Assembly: GCA_030770425.1 (NCBI GenBank)
Contig: JASJFT010000022.1
Coordinates: forward strand, 1 to 64,000
From: Darksidea phi
Lineage: Eukaryota; Ascomycota; Dothideomycetes; Pleosporales; Lentitheciaceae
Direction of reading: 5' to 3'
Length of the DNA stretch: 64,000 nucleotides
Shown here: piece after piece, positions 25,491-38,265 of the stretch
Position numbering within the stretch: the first letter of the stretch is position 1
Layout: every line of letters starts with the position of its first letter
Program-made: the position numbers and the translations under genes
Notes under the pieces: model-generated
The model's database searches: none
What the model was told of the DNA's origin: nothing
The model's input: the letters and a program-made list of their open reading frames with translations, nothing else

Positions 25491-28150
25491 GAAAATAAAT
25501 TTTTAGTAATATTATAGATATCTAACTATATAGTATTATAAATAAGTATTAAGCTTAGTACTTAAATTATAAAAGAATAGGAACTAATTTATAAAGAATT
25601 AATAAGTTAATAATTAATAACTATTATCCCGATAATCCCTATATAATAGTAGTACTAAAAGGAAAAGTTAGGTCTATTAGTAAGAGCTAGTAGAGTAATT
25701 TAAGATAAGTAGTATAGCTATAGTACTATAGTTATAAATAACCTAATTCTATTATATATATAGTAAGGACGACTATATATATCCCTATATTAATAGATTC
25801 CTTCTCTTTATAATCTCCTCGAGCTTTATAATTACTATTTAAACGAATTTGTTAAAATCTTCTAGGAATAGAATATTATCTTTCTTATAAATATACTAGA
25901 CGTTTCTATACCTATAATACCCTTCTAGGTAGTAGATAATAAGTTTTCTAGATTAGGAATAGCGGCCTAGCTCTATTAGTAAAACGGGGCTAATAGTATT
26001 AGGATAAAGGTAGAGGATAATAAGATTAATCTTATCGAGATTCGTTATTTTCTAATTTATTTAATAATAGAGGTTCTTGTCCTTAATATCTTACTTCTAG
26101 TTAGGGTTCTAATAAATACGGCGAGGGTTAAATATAGTAATAGGAAATAAGGCGATTTTAGTTATAAAGACGACTTACTAGTCGGAAGCTTTATCTATCT
26201 CGATACTACCTCTAAGGAAGATTCGTATACAATTATTAACGTCTATATTTTCTAGGAGGTCGTAGTATCTAAATATAGGATTTTATTCCGGCTTTTCCGT
26301 TATATATAGAGATAGGGGCTCCCCTTAATTAGTTTCTAGGAACTTTATAGTTAAAAATAATAGCCGAACTAAGTAATAATATACTTATTTTAAGGGAATT
26401 AAGATAATAGAGAAAGAATTATCTTAGTTTATAGATATAAGTTAGTATAAGTACTTTACTAACTATACCTCTTAGACTAATTAGTATAGTATAGTACTAA
26501 CTTATACTATTCCTATATAAGCTTACTAGAGTATTATTAACTTTAATTAGTTATAGACTAAATTAAAGCTTATTATATACTATAAGGTATAGTAATAGTC
26601 TTAGTTTATACTTATTCTATTACGTTAATATATTAAGACTTAGCTAACTAAGGCCCGTTTAGGACTCTAGTTAGATAGGGCCCGTTTAAGCTGTAGAAGG
26701 TAGTAGATAATAGTAGAAGAAGATAAGTAAGGCTTATTAGATAACCTTATTTATACGAACGCTAGTATAGCTAGCTTTAAAAAAGTTCTAACTACTTTAG
26801 GGCCTAGCTAGTAAGAAACGACTAAAGAGCTAATTAGAAATTAGACCTTCTACCTAGCTTCGTACCGAAGGAATATATCGCTACTATAGCTTATATTATA
26901 GGGATTTATATAGTTAGTACCGCGTTATTTATAGATTAGTACGTCTCTAACTCTTAGATAGGATCTCTAGTATAATACTACTCTACCTATAAATTAAAAG
27001 AATACTATAGGATTTATTATCTATTCGGCCGGTAAGTTTAGTAATATACGAGCTTATTCTATAATACTATCTTACTACCTAAGGAAACTAGTATAGTATC
27101 TTAAAAATAGATCCTCTAGAAAGGTATATAGTTCTCTTATACTAGGTCCTAATTAGGCCCCTTTAGATTTTAGTTCCTAGATCTTTAAGATTTCTAGTCC
27201 CTTTCTTAGAATACCTTACTATCTAATACTTATAAGAGTTAATCTAAACCGATACTATAAGGTATAAAGAAGTAGAAGAATAGCTAAACTAGTCTTACCT
27301 AATATATAATAAGGTAATAATACTAGTAGTAGGTAGCGATTTTATACCCTACCGTATTATATAGCTCCGATTTACTCCTAAAAATCTTTATCTATAGCGA
27401 AGCTAATAGGCTATAAAAGGTAACCTACTTTATTTAGATTTTATACTAGACTATATACCTGTAAGATAAGATAGAATAGCTTATCTTCTTAAAGTAAAGA
27501 AACTAAGTATGTATAAACTATACCTTACTTTTAAAATATTAGCTACTAGCTATCTCTCTATTCGTATAGAGTACGTATATATAGATTAGAGAGTAATATA
27601 GTTCTAAATAAGTAATACGACTCGAAACTAAGTAAGCCTAGACGGGTATAGTATAGACGAGACGATTTACTCTCTACTAATAGTAGCTATTTAATAATAC
27701 TAGCTAATAGATATTCTAATACGTAGTCTAGTTCTATATAACTATATAACTTAACTCTATAAATAACGATCTTCCCCTCGTATATAGTCGTCTATTTCCT
27801 CTATTATAGTACTTTAAAATATATTAATAACTCTATTATTATCTTATTTTAATAATATATATTCTACTTATCTTTAGGAAAACTATAACTATTATAAGTA
27901 TACTCTCTATATAAACTCTAGTACTCTAGATAGTAATAATTTTAAATTTATAAAGATATTTAGAATTAGCTATAGTAGATTATTTTTATTAAATTATAGT
28001 AATATTCGTTATATATATAAATTTTCTAGTTATTAAAAGTTAAAGTATCTCTTATTTATCTCGTTATATATTATCTCGCTATATAGTAAGGGATATTAAT
28101 AACTATAGAGAAATATAAAAGAATTTAATACCCGAACTAAAACTAGTACG
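25490..28150. other. RIPed sequence with unassigned coding fossil
   Basis: A plus-strand fossil at about 26.65-27.25 kb has mostly Gln/Trp-type stops (ARLGL-LDRARLSCRR, NASIASFKKVLTTLGPS, GFIIYSAGKFSNIRAYSII, SRKVYSSLILGPN). A HeLo-like domain was considered but is not supported well enough to call. Confidence 0.3.
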
Positions 28151-28900
28151 GCCGGTCTTACTATCGTTTATACCTTTCTCTACTATTTTAATTTATCGTC
28201 TTCGTCCTTAGTCTTCTTTTTATCCTCGGAATCCTCGCCGCGTAACCGCTTTAGCGAGTCTCTATTATTATTAAATTTAATTTTTACCTACTTTAACCCG
28301 TTACCCTTATCCTCGCTACGTAACCGCTTTAGTAAGCCTCTATTATTATCGAATCTAATTTTTACCTACTTTAATCTACCTTCTCCGCCCTTAATCTTTC
28401 TACTAGCTTTCCTCTTTCTTATAAATATACCTACTTCTTTCTTAAGAGTATTTATAGAATCCCTAAGCTCGTTTAAACTTTTTATTTATATAAAAATAAT
28501 CTTCTTTTAGTATTTAATATATTTTAAAAGGTTTCTAACGAACCCGAGGAGCGATTTAAAGTCTTAAGCTATTAGATCCTCGAATTCGAAGCTATATCGA
28601 TAGTACTTAAACCCTTACTTTATATTAAATAGCTCTATAGGGTTAATTAAAGGGGGTATATTAATAACTCTAATTCTCTAGTCTTATATATAAAGATAAT
28701 ACTTATTTATTAGTAGCTTTAGACGGGACCTAAAGCGGGATCCGATAGTAGAACCGAAACTAGGCGTAGTACGGGATAAAACTATTCCTTTAAGAGGACT
28801 ATATTCTAAATTTATTATAAAGTTTATTTTTAGGTTTCCTATCTTTAGTTTATTAGTTCTACTAATCTTTAATTTATAATATAGCTTTTATATACTACTT
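28150..28900 (-). pseudogene. Relict charged protein with a duplicated 26-residue motif
   Basis: Minus strand: ELRDSINTLKKEVGIFI, then VKIRFDNNRGLLKRLRSED and, 78 bp on, VKIKFNNNRDSLKRLRGED, ending in an acidic/basic DKKKTKDEDDK tail. The 78-bp duplication (CGTAACCGCT at 28,241 and 28,319) keeps the frame. Family not recognised. Confidence 0.5.
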
Positions 28901-29059
28901 AACTTTCTTCTACTAGTACTTTAATATATCCTATACTTACTTTAGATTAGCTTATACTAAACGTCTTATACCCTAAACTATTAGATAGTATTATAGTACT
29001 TCTAATATTATATAGCTAGTAATCGATTTATTAGTAGTTAGGAATTATTTATAATTTTT

Positions 29060-29235
29060 TTCTTAGAACGAGAGGTCCTAAATAGGTCTAAAGATAGAGG
29101 GTAATAATATACTTATATAAGACTAATAATATATCTATTAGTCTTTCTATTTATAGAAGTATAAATTCCCTAAATAGGTCCTATTCTTAGAACGCTTAGC
29201 TATCTAACTTAACTACCTCTTATAAATCGTTACCG
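29060..29235 (+). repeat. Dispersed repeat, copy 3, with internal imperfect inverted repeat
   Basis: TCCTAAATAGG occurs at about 29,079 and a related CCCTAAATAGGTCC near 29,171, flanking an imperfect inverted repeat built on TATACTTATA...TAGAAGTATA with GACTAATA/TATTAGTC. This is MITE-like in layout. The right end resembles copies 1 and 2. Confidence 0.4.
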
Positions 29236-29829
29236 TCTCTATATATTAGATATAGTATAGCGATATAGACTTTAATCCCCTTAATAGTCTAGTATATAAT
29301 ACTAGAAGAGTAAAAGCTAAAGATATATAGTAACTATATAGATATATATACCTAGTTTATATAAGCTTATATACTAAAAGAGGTTAATAATATACTAGAA
29401 AAACTCTATAGCGGATATTAGTTTCGAACCTAGTTAATAAAATAGAGTATAGAATTATAGTTATTCCGTATAGCTTATATAGTACCGAAATTACGTTTAT
29501 AATAATAAATAGTATTAATATACTCTTATACTCTCGATTATTTTACTATAAATTCTTATATCGAAGAAGCGACTAATATAAGAGTACTATAGAAACGAGT
29601 AGTCCTATAACGAGTAGAGAAAGGGCTACTAATTTATATATAAAATATATCTTTATCCCTCTATTCTAAATAAGAAGACCTAATAAATCTCGTATTAAGA
29701 GATTCCTAAGATAGAAGATAGTATCGGGTATAGTAAAGAGAATAATCGCTATATATACTAGATATATAATAGAAGGGGCTATAGATAAGATACGATAATA
29801 GCGGGTAAGCTATTTATACTACGAGTTAG

Positions 29830-30250
29830 CTAGTCGATAGATTCTAATAGAGATTCTTATATTTATACTAATAATTAACTAGAGGGTATATATAATAGAT
29901 AGATCTATTTACTTAAACCGACTAGTAGAGGTAATCGTTATCGTAACTATCGTTATATTATTTATAAGTAAGATAGCTTAAGTAGTATTAAATCTAGTAG
30001 CTAAAACCCTCTCCTAGGGTTAGTCCGCCCTAGAAATTATATTTATCTCGTTCGTTCTATATAGCTTAGTATCCCGGTATATAAGTATAATACTTAGAAT
30101 TAGTCTAACTAAGAAGTAAATAATATAAGTAATAAGAATAGTATATACTATTTTAAAGAGGAGACGAGCTATAAAGACGTACTATAGAAATTTCTACTAA
30201 CTACGACTTAAACGGTACTTATATACTAGATACTTCGGTCTTTTATCTAC
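29830..30250 (+). pseudogene. Relict coding segment, partner of 3.77-4.20 kb
   Basis: A hydrophobic frame EVIVIVTIVILFISKIA is followed by a Leu/Ile-rich stretch homologous to the 3.8-4.1 kb segment. Same strand, about 26 kb apart. The pair indicates paralogous membrane proteins or a dispersed element. Confidence 0.4.
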
Positions 30251-31100
30251 CTCGTATACTTAACTAGTCTATCTAACCTATTTTAAGAAGGCGCTTCTAG
30301 CCGTATAGCCGTCGATTTAATCTTTCTTTATATAGACGATAAGATAAAACTACTTATATTCTTAATTAACTTATTTAAGTATAGAAGAAGAGATTATACT
30401 TAAATTCTTAGTATTATAGAGTACTACGGTACTATATACTCCCTTTATACTACGGAAGACTCGCTAAGCTAAAGATACGTATATCTACTTTATAGTAAGT
30501 AATAGAAGATTCGCGTAAGATCTTTACTTAGACTAGTAGATTATCTATTTTATAAGTATTATATTAAAAAGTAGTTTAAGTAGAATAGGATATATCTAAT
30601 ATATAGATAGATTATACCTAAGAGAGATATACTTAATTAGTCTTATAGCCCTTCTATATAGCTATTCTATTTAATATATACTTAGAAAGTAGATAGTCTC
30701 GTTAATCTATATCTAGTCTAAGACTATACTATACTAAGATATATCTTCCGGTCTTCTATTCGCTTAAGTAGTCGGTTACTACGCTATAGCTTAGGGTACT
30801 AAGAATAGAGGATTTAGTACTACTAGGATACTAATTAATATGGCTAAGTATATTCTTAATAATAGTATATCTATTCCTATCTACTCTTACTAGTCGAGCG
30901 GTATACGAGTTTTTATTTATTAGAAGTTCTCTCCTACTATTAAGAGACCCGTATAAAACGTTATTATCCCGTAGAGTATAATTAGACTAGCTCTTAAATT
31001 AGAAATCTATTATTTATATAACCTAAGGGCTAGTCTATTAACTAATATAATATCGATAAATACTAATTATTACCGAGTCTAAATAAATCTATAACTCTAG
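30250..31100. other. RIPed sequence with no recognisable gene
   Basis: Nothing assignable was seen. A single unmutated TGG occurs near 30,841. Confidence 0.25.
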
Positions 31101-33350
31101 AAAAGTCTACTCCTAGAAATTAACTAGTACGTTAATCTTTTTACTTATTATTATAAATATATTTTCGAATTTAGCTATTTAATCCTTAATTCCTTTAAGC
31201 CGTTCTAAACCCTCGTCTAATAAATAGCTAGCGCTAGAGTTAGTAGAGCTACTTCTTCTTCTATCCGGGCTCCTAGAGTCTCTTTCTCTCTCTAGACTTC
31301 TTACCCTCTATAGTATCTCCCGGATTCTTAAGCTACGTACCCTTATTAAGCGACTTTTAAGAACCTCGGTCTAATATAGACGTTTAGCTTTTTTTAGCTA
31401 AGATATTTTAAGTCTATTATTAATAAAGAAATTCTCTATTATTCTATTAGTCTTACTTTTCTAGATAGCTCTATAGTCCGACTAGTTAGAGAACTTATAA
31501 CTACTATCCTTATACTTAAGCTAAATAGTATAGTCTAGATATCTATTTAGGTTTTTACCCTCTTTAGTAGTAACCTCTTTAATTCGAAGAAATTCTTTTC
31601 GATCTTTTAGTATATATATTTATTTTACTTCGTATATTAATACGCTTAGACTTTAATAGTTACTTTAAGTAGTCTCTAGCTACTATTTCTCTAACGTTAG
31701 CTACGTCTTTAAAGACTATAGAATTCTTCTACCCTTTCTTTTCGATAAGGAATAGATATCTTATTATAGTTAGGTTTCTAAGTATATCGGTAGTCTCTAT
31801 CGGTACTATTACTATTATTCTCTCGCCCTTTTTAGTTAAACCCGGTTTCTATTTAGTTATAGGTTTTAATAATACTTTTACCTTCTTAGTAGATATAGAT
31901 ATTATTAACCTCTTAGTAGATATAGGTATTATCGGCCCCTTAGTAGACGTAGGTATTACCGGTCTCTTAGTAGACGTAGGTATTACCGACCCCTTAGCGG
32001 ACGTAGGTATTAGTAGCTCTAGTTACTTCGAAAGAAATACTTCGGGATATATCTTCTAATTCGGGTAGTAATACTTACTAATAAATTTATCTAATCTCTT
32101 ATTTACTTTATCTATTTCCTAACTTACCTTATTATTATCTAGGTTCTTTTTAATACGGCGGATAAATAGTATAGCCTTCTAATAATACTCTACTAGTACT
32201 TAGTAATCGATTATCCCTTTTTTAACTAGCTTAACGCTATTATCCTCGTTTATCTTCTTAATCCGATCGTTAATCCTACCTAACTATTAGATTACGGCCT
32301 TTAATTTAGGATTCTTCTAAAGATTAGTAATATATATATTAGCTTCTCGATATAAATCTATATATTTAAGGGCTAGAGTTAGCTTTTCGTAATTAATTTC
32401 TATATTATCCTAGTTATTATTATCCTTATTATTACTATTACCCTTATTATCGCTATTACCCTCCTTATCTATCCCTCCTTCGCTAGGATCTATTAGTTTC
32501 CCCTTATTATTAATAAATTCTTTACTAGCTTCGACTTTATCTTTAGGAATTTCGAATATATCTATAGCTACTTTTAGTCCTAAGTAGATAAGTTAGTCTA
32601 AGACTTCTACCTATATTATTACTACTATTACTTACTTTAAAAGGTTTTTTTTATACTAGGATACCCGTTTTTATCTAGGTAGACCTAAAGAGATAACTTT
32701 TTATATACGTCTAGAGCTTTTTTATAATTCTTAACTTCGTTTAGACTAAGGATTTTAAAGTATAAGTTAGGGAGTAGCTCTAATATTCTTATAACTTCTT
32801 CCTCTTACTTATCCGTCTAAGATTTTCCCTCTTTCTTCTCGCCCTCTTTCTTATTAGTATCCGTTTTAGATAATTTCTATAGGCCTATACTATTTTTATT
32901 TAAAAGCCTATTACTCTTATTTCCGAAAGCTCCGTCTTCTTATAGAGGCTTAGCTATAGTCTTTTTCTTTTTAGCCGATTTATATTTAACTTACTACTTT
33001 ATTTTACTACTCTTTACTAAAGCTTCTTAGTTATTATTTCTAGTAGTTTAATTATCTTTCTTATCTAATATAGAAGCTTATAAGGTCCTAGTTATAGAAC
33101 TTTTCTTTTTAGCTAATCTACCTTTAGCTTACTACCCTATTTTACTATTCTCTACTAAATCTCCTTAGTTATTTTCTTCGGTAGTCTATTTATTTATAGA
33201 CTATTCCTCCTCTTTACTTCTTATTCTATTATCTACTTTATTTTAAGTAACTTCCGGCTCGGGAGTAGTCTCTAGTATTATTATTAGTCTATTCTATATA
33301 GCTCTTCCGCGCCTCTTTAATATATTATTAGTATTCTCGGTGTAATAATC
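31100..33350 (-). pseudogene. J-domain (DnaJ/Hsp40-like) protein with low-complexity regions, RIP-inactivated
   Basis: Minus-strand fossil about 750 codons long. It begins near TENTNNILKRRGRAI (about 33.33 kb), then Lys/Asn/Glu-rich text with a duplicated segment (AKGRLAKKKSS versus VKYKSAKKKKT), then NLYFKILSLNEV, NYKKALDVYKKLSL and VYLDKNGYPSIKKTF (about 32.64-32.79 kb). This is a J domain in which HPDKNG has become YLDKNG by RIP. A decapeptide repeat region (31.88-32.02 kb) and a Trp/Lys-rich region with SLERERDSRSPDRRRSSS (about 31.27 kb) follow. J domains recruit and stimulate Hsp70. The J domain is internal, and the rest was not recognised. It could be two adjacent genes. Confidence 0.65.
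31883..32023 (-). repeat. 30-bp tandem repeat encoding a Pro/Thr decapeptide
   Basis: Four to five copies of a 30-bp unit with CTTAGTAGACGTAGGTATTA at its core. On the minus strand in the J-protein frame each reads as PVIPTSTKRP-like text. The 30-bp period preserves the frame. Confidence 0.75.
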
Positions 33351-36300
33351 GATATTTAAAGCTATTACTATACTTATTACGAAATATTTAATTATAATTT
33401 ATTGTTCTAGAAATTTTAGATAGGTAAAGCTATTTCTTAAATATTAGACGCTATACGAATTTAGTTATAGTATCTCTCCTAGACTACTTTTAACCCCCTA
33501 TTCTTATAGCTCTTGAATCGGACCCTTAGAATTAGTATATATAACTAAAATAGATATTAATATAATTTTACTATATTATAGTATTCTTTATATTTTTTAT
33601 ATATAGTACCTTACTACCTCTATTTAAATCTTAACTTTAAATTCTATACTATTCTAAGCTATATATACCTAGAACGGAGTTATTAGATATATTTAGTTAT
33701 ACCCGTACCTTTATTCCCTATAGAATCCTATTCGGGAACCTCCTTCTAGCTTCTATTTAGGGATAGTACTATTAAAGATTACCTTCGGTCCCTAGCTTTA
33801 ATACCGTCGAAGAATTATAACTATAATAGGTTCTATTAAGTTTTTTAACTAAATTTAAGAAAAGAAAATATTAAGATAGCCTCTATAACTACGTTATATA
33901 CGTTTTTACGATTACCTTAATACTTATAATTTTAAGATTAGTTTTAGCTAATAGGGTAACGTATACTAACGTAACTCTAGTACTAGAGCTAGTACCTCTA
34001 TCCTATCTTCCGCTATAGATAAATAGTTTATCCCTACTAATAGAGATTATAGTCTAAATTAATTTTAGTAATCTATTAGGATTAGCTATTATTATACTTA
34101 TTAACTCTTCTATTTCTACTTCGCGCGGAGTTAGAAATCTATCTACCTTCTCTTTAAATATAACTATATATCGCGGACCCTATACGACGACTAACTTTAT
34201 ATTCTATACTACGGATCCCGTTTATAATACTACTATAGTCTTAACCGGCTTTACTAAATCTACTAGTAATATTAACGCGACCGCTAGGTCCTTAGGTCGA
34301 CCATTTATAACGTTAATACCGACTAACCTTAGTCTTCTTAATAGTAGGGTAATATTAAAGAAAGGTAATCTTAATATATTTTTATTTACTACTATTACCT
34401 TATTATATTTTCTATAGCTATTAAAATTTAGGTATTTAACTATAGGAGGAACTATTAACTATTAAATTAAGATTATACTTTACCCCTAGAGCTTAGATAA
34501 TCCTATCTTTATATTATAAATATATAGTATATAGATAAGCTTCTACCTTAGTACTTAACTTAGAAACCTTTATATAAATTAGAAATTTTAGACCGATATA
34601 ATCTAAGACTATTTTATATTACTAGTTATCTAAATATATTAACTATTATTTATAGAGGTAATAGTAAATTAGATATAAAGTATCTTAGTATACTTATTAG
34701 TAACTATACTATATTAACGTACTATAGAAATACTACGATTTATTTTAGAAAATTATATAAGACCTTAAGTATATATATTCTTACTTACTATAGGATAAAA
34801 ATAATTTAGATTCTATAAGATTAGCGTAGCTTTACTATAAACTTTAAATAGATAATTGGTTAACTTTTAGTAAAACTTCTAATAATATTCCTAGTAAAGA
34901 TTCTTTAGCTCTTTAATATAGTTATATTATACGATAGTATCTCTTTTAATCTCTTAGATAGGTTTCTATCTAGTAACTTACTATTTTTAGATATTATTCC
35001 TAGCTATACTTATAGGGACGAGACTTATTACTAAACTAAGTCTTAAAGCTTATTTTTAGAGTTAGGGTACGCGAGCTACTTATAAATATTAGAGGTAAAT
35101 ATATTATAGCTTAATAGTCTACTTATAATCTAGCTTATAGATAGTAACTTTCGGGTTATTAATCTATATATAGAATACTCTTCGCGTAGTTCTAAATTTT
35201 TAACTCTAAGTCTATATTAGGTAGCTTTTTATACTAGTTATATTTACTTTTTAAACTATCTAATCGTCTCTTTAGTCGCTTATTTTTATTTTTAGATCGA
35301 CTAGTTATCTATAGCTATATAGAGTAAAGTATATTAATACTTAAAGACGGATAACTTATATCGGTAAAACTATTCTTTCTAAAATTAGCTAAGGCTTAAT
35401 AGGGACCCTTTTCTAGTCTCTAAAAACCCCGCTACTTAGGTATATCTAAAATTAGTATAGATTAATTAGTACTTTAGATAGACGTAAATAATACTAGCTC
35501 TAATAAGGGAGGAGAGAAGGGCTAATTCTAAGTATAGCTACGAAGCTATACCTTAAAATAAGAGTTATATTATAGCTTAGTCTAAAATCTATTTTTAAAG
35601 GAAAAGCTCGGTCTAGATATACTAATAAATATAGCGATTATATTAGATTCCTTTATAGATAAATTTTATAACTAGCTTATATAGCTACCTCTACGTATAC
35701 TCTTTATATATATATATAAGTAGTTCTTCTAAAGATACTATAATAATTAACTTAGTTCTTTATATCTATATCTTTATAGTAATATACTATAATAGAATCT
35801 ATTAAGTTCTTATACGTAATTTAATAATACTATAAACCTAAAGCTTTTTACCTTCTTAATTTCCGTTACTTTCTTTATATCTACTCTATATCGAAAATAA
35901 TATTATTAATACTCTCTACTACTCTTTTTACCCTTCTACTATATATTAGCCTTACTACTCCCTAAAGCTTCGAACTTACTTTAAATATAGTAGAGGTAGC
36001 GAATCTATAGGTATAGAATATAAGTAAGGTCTTATAGTTCCTTAACGTCGCTAGTACCTTATTAGGGGCCGACTTTATTAACTAAGCTACTAGCGCCCTT
36101 ATATTAGAAAAAGATAAATTAGTCTAGAAGTAAGTCCTTAATAATATATTTAGCGTTAATCTATCCGTCTAAGCTACTAATAGTACGCTCGTTAGATAGG
36201 GGACGTTTTAAACTATTATTTCTCTTTTATAAAATATAGCTTAGAATAGTATTTTATATATTAGTAATATAGATACTATTAATAATATTAGATATATATA

Positions 36301-38030
36301 TATATTACCTACTATCGATTTATACTTTTCTACTATAGCTAATAAGACTAGCGGTATATAGCTCCTAGCTATTTATCCCCTAGTATATTAATAAGGGCTA
36401 ATATTTAAATTAGGAATCGTTATTTTATAAACTAATTAGACGTTTAGTAATTAACCTTATAAAAGAATAGTAATAATAATTAATTTTATAATATAAGTAT
36501 ATTAGATTCTTAAACCCTAAGTTAACGACTTCTAACCTACGTACCAACCTAGAGATAACGTAATATAATAGATAAGATCTAAACTATAATTTATAGTACT
36601 ATAGAGATCCCGTATCTATAAGCTCCCTATAAATAGATATCTTTAGCGTAGTAAGTACCGGTCTAGGTAGAGTATAATAGGGCGGAGTAATCTTATAAGC
36701 TAGTAACGGCGTTCTTTATAAGTACTTAATAGAAAGATAGTATTTAATTCCTAGCGTCTACTACGCCGCTAATACTAACCGTAGGGTAGAGAATAGACTT
36801 AATATTAGCTACGAATACGTTAATCGTCGAGATAGAGATATCTTTAGGTAGAGTAATTATAGAGGTATTTAGCTTTAGATATAGAATTATCTTATATAGA
36901 TAGTTTATAATTATTTCGTATATAAGTATAGTTAACTACGGGTTATATTCTAGTAGATTAAAGAGGTTAATACCCTCCCGTTAAAGAGAGTTTTCGGGTA
37001 TCTAGGGTCTAACTATCCGCTTTAAACGTATATTACTATACCTCTATAGTATAGTACTTAGATAATATAAGGTAGTTATTTCGTCGATATATATAAGGGG
37101 ATTATATTATAGCTCTATCTATATTTAGAACGACTCGGAACTCTATATAATAAGGAGATTCCCTAAAAGTAATAGTTAGTATAGATATAATAAGAAGCTA
37201 GAAAAATAAGTAATTAAGACTAGTCTATAAGTAGTCTATACTAGAATTCTCTCTCTAGATACTTAGCTTATATAAATATTAGAATACTTAACTTTCGATT
37301 CTATACTATATATAATAGATTATAATAAAGACGAAGATAGGCTAGTATAAAGACGAACGTAGGTATTAAAGTAGTAAATTGGTAAATAAGTATTATAAAA
37401 GTAAAACCTAAAGTAATAATAGGAAAAGTGGTATATTAGATACGTAAGAGTCTAAGTAAGTAAACTAATTTAAAATTAAACCTCTTTTCTTAATATTATA
37501 TAACTTACCGTACTAGTATCTTTTAGATATACCTTATAGAAACTATTCTATAGTACTATATCTAATCTATAGAATACTAAGTTCTTTTATATAAAGAGCT
37601 TCTAGATAGTCTTAACTACGCGTAACTTTCTCGTACTACCCCTCTAATAAACTAGTATAGTTAGCCTACCTCTATTCGATTCTACTAGATACTATAGAAA
37701 GTATAAACGATATTAACGATAATAATAGTAGTAATAAGAATAGTATATACTACTTAAACTCTTAAAACCCTAGCCTAAATACGTTTATCTTAGCTCTAAA
37801 AAATACTATTCTAGTCTTATTTTTTACTACTAGTCTAAATACTAAGACGCCCTAATATAGATAATATATCTTTCCTAGATAAGTATAGATATAAAGAGGT
37901 ATACTAGTCTAGTAATCCTACTATATCTAACTTTAACTTAATTTAATATTTAAAGGATTATATATTATAAGACTGAACCGACGAAACTATCTAATATACC
38001 TAGTATTAGCCGAATCTTAAGATAGCTTAC
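33350..38030. other. RIPed sequence with unassigned coding fossils
   Basis: A plus-strand fossil at about 33.93-34.40 kb is nearly stop-free (VTYTNVTLVLELVPLSYL, LNITIYRGPYTTTNFIF, TTIVLTGFTKSTSNINAT), Ser/Thr/Asn-rich and possibly extracellular. A minus-strand fossil lies at about 36.76-36.95 kb (TLPKDISISTINVFV). No family recognised. Confidence 0.3.
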
Positions 38031-38037
38031 GGTATAG

Positions 38038-38265
38038 TATTAAAAAAAGATATATAAAAAGTAGAAAAAAAGATATATAAAAAGTAGAAAAAATAAAATA
38101 ACGAGTACTTTCTAAATAAGCTACTAGGCTTATACTATTACTAATTCTTCCTCTTCGTAGGGTAGATACGCTATAGTTACTACGAGTACTTCCGGAATAA
38201 GCTACTAGGCTTATACTATCGCTAATTCTTCTCCTTTATAAGGTAGATATACTATAGTTACTAAT
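38038..38265. repeat. Two adjacent direct duplications (about 24 bp and 81 bp)
   Basis: AAAGATATATAAAAAGTAGA occurs twice at about 38,046-38,090. It is followed by an 81-bp unit starting ACGAGTACTT at 38,101 and again at 38,182, sharing AAGCTACTAGGCTTATACTA. Differences between copies are mostly C/T, as expected if they diverged by RIP. Confidence 0.8.

Noticed and set aside
26640..27250. HeLo/HET-s-like domain fossil
   Set aside because: Only a short LDRARLS-type resemblance. The expected following helices could not be aligned.
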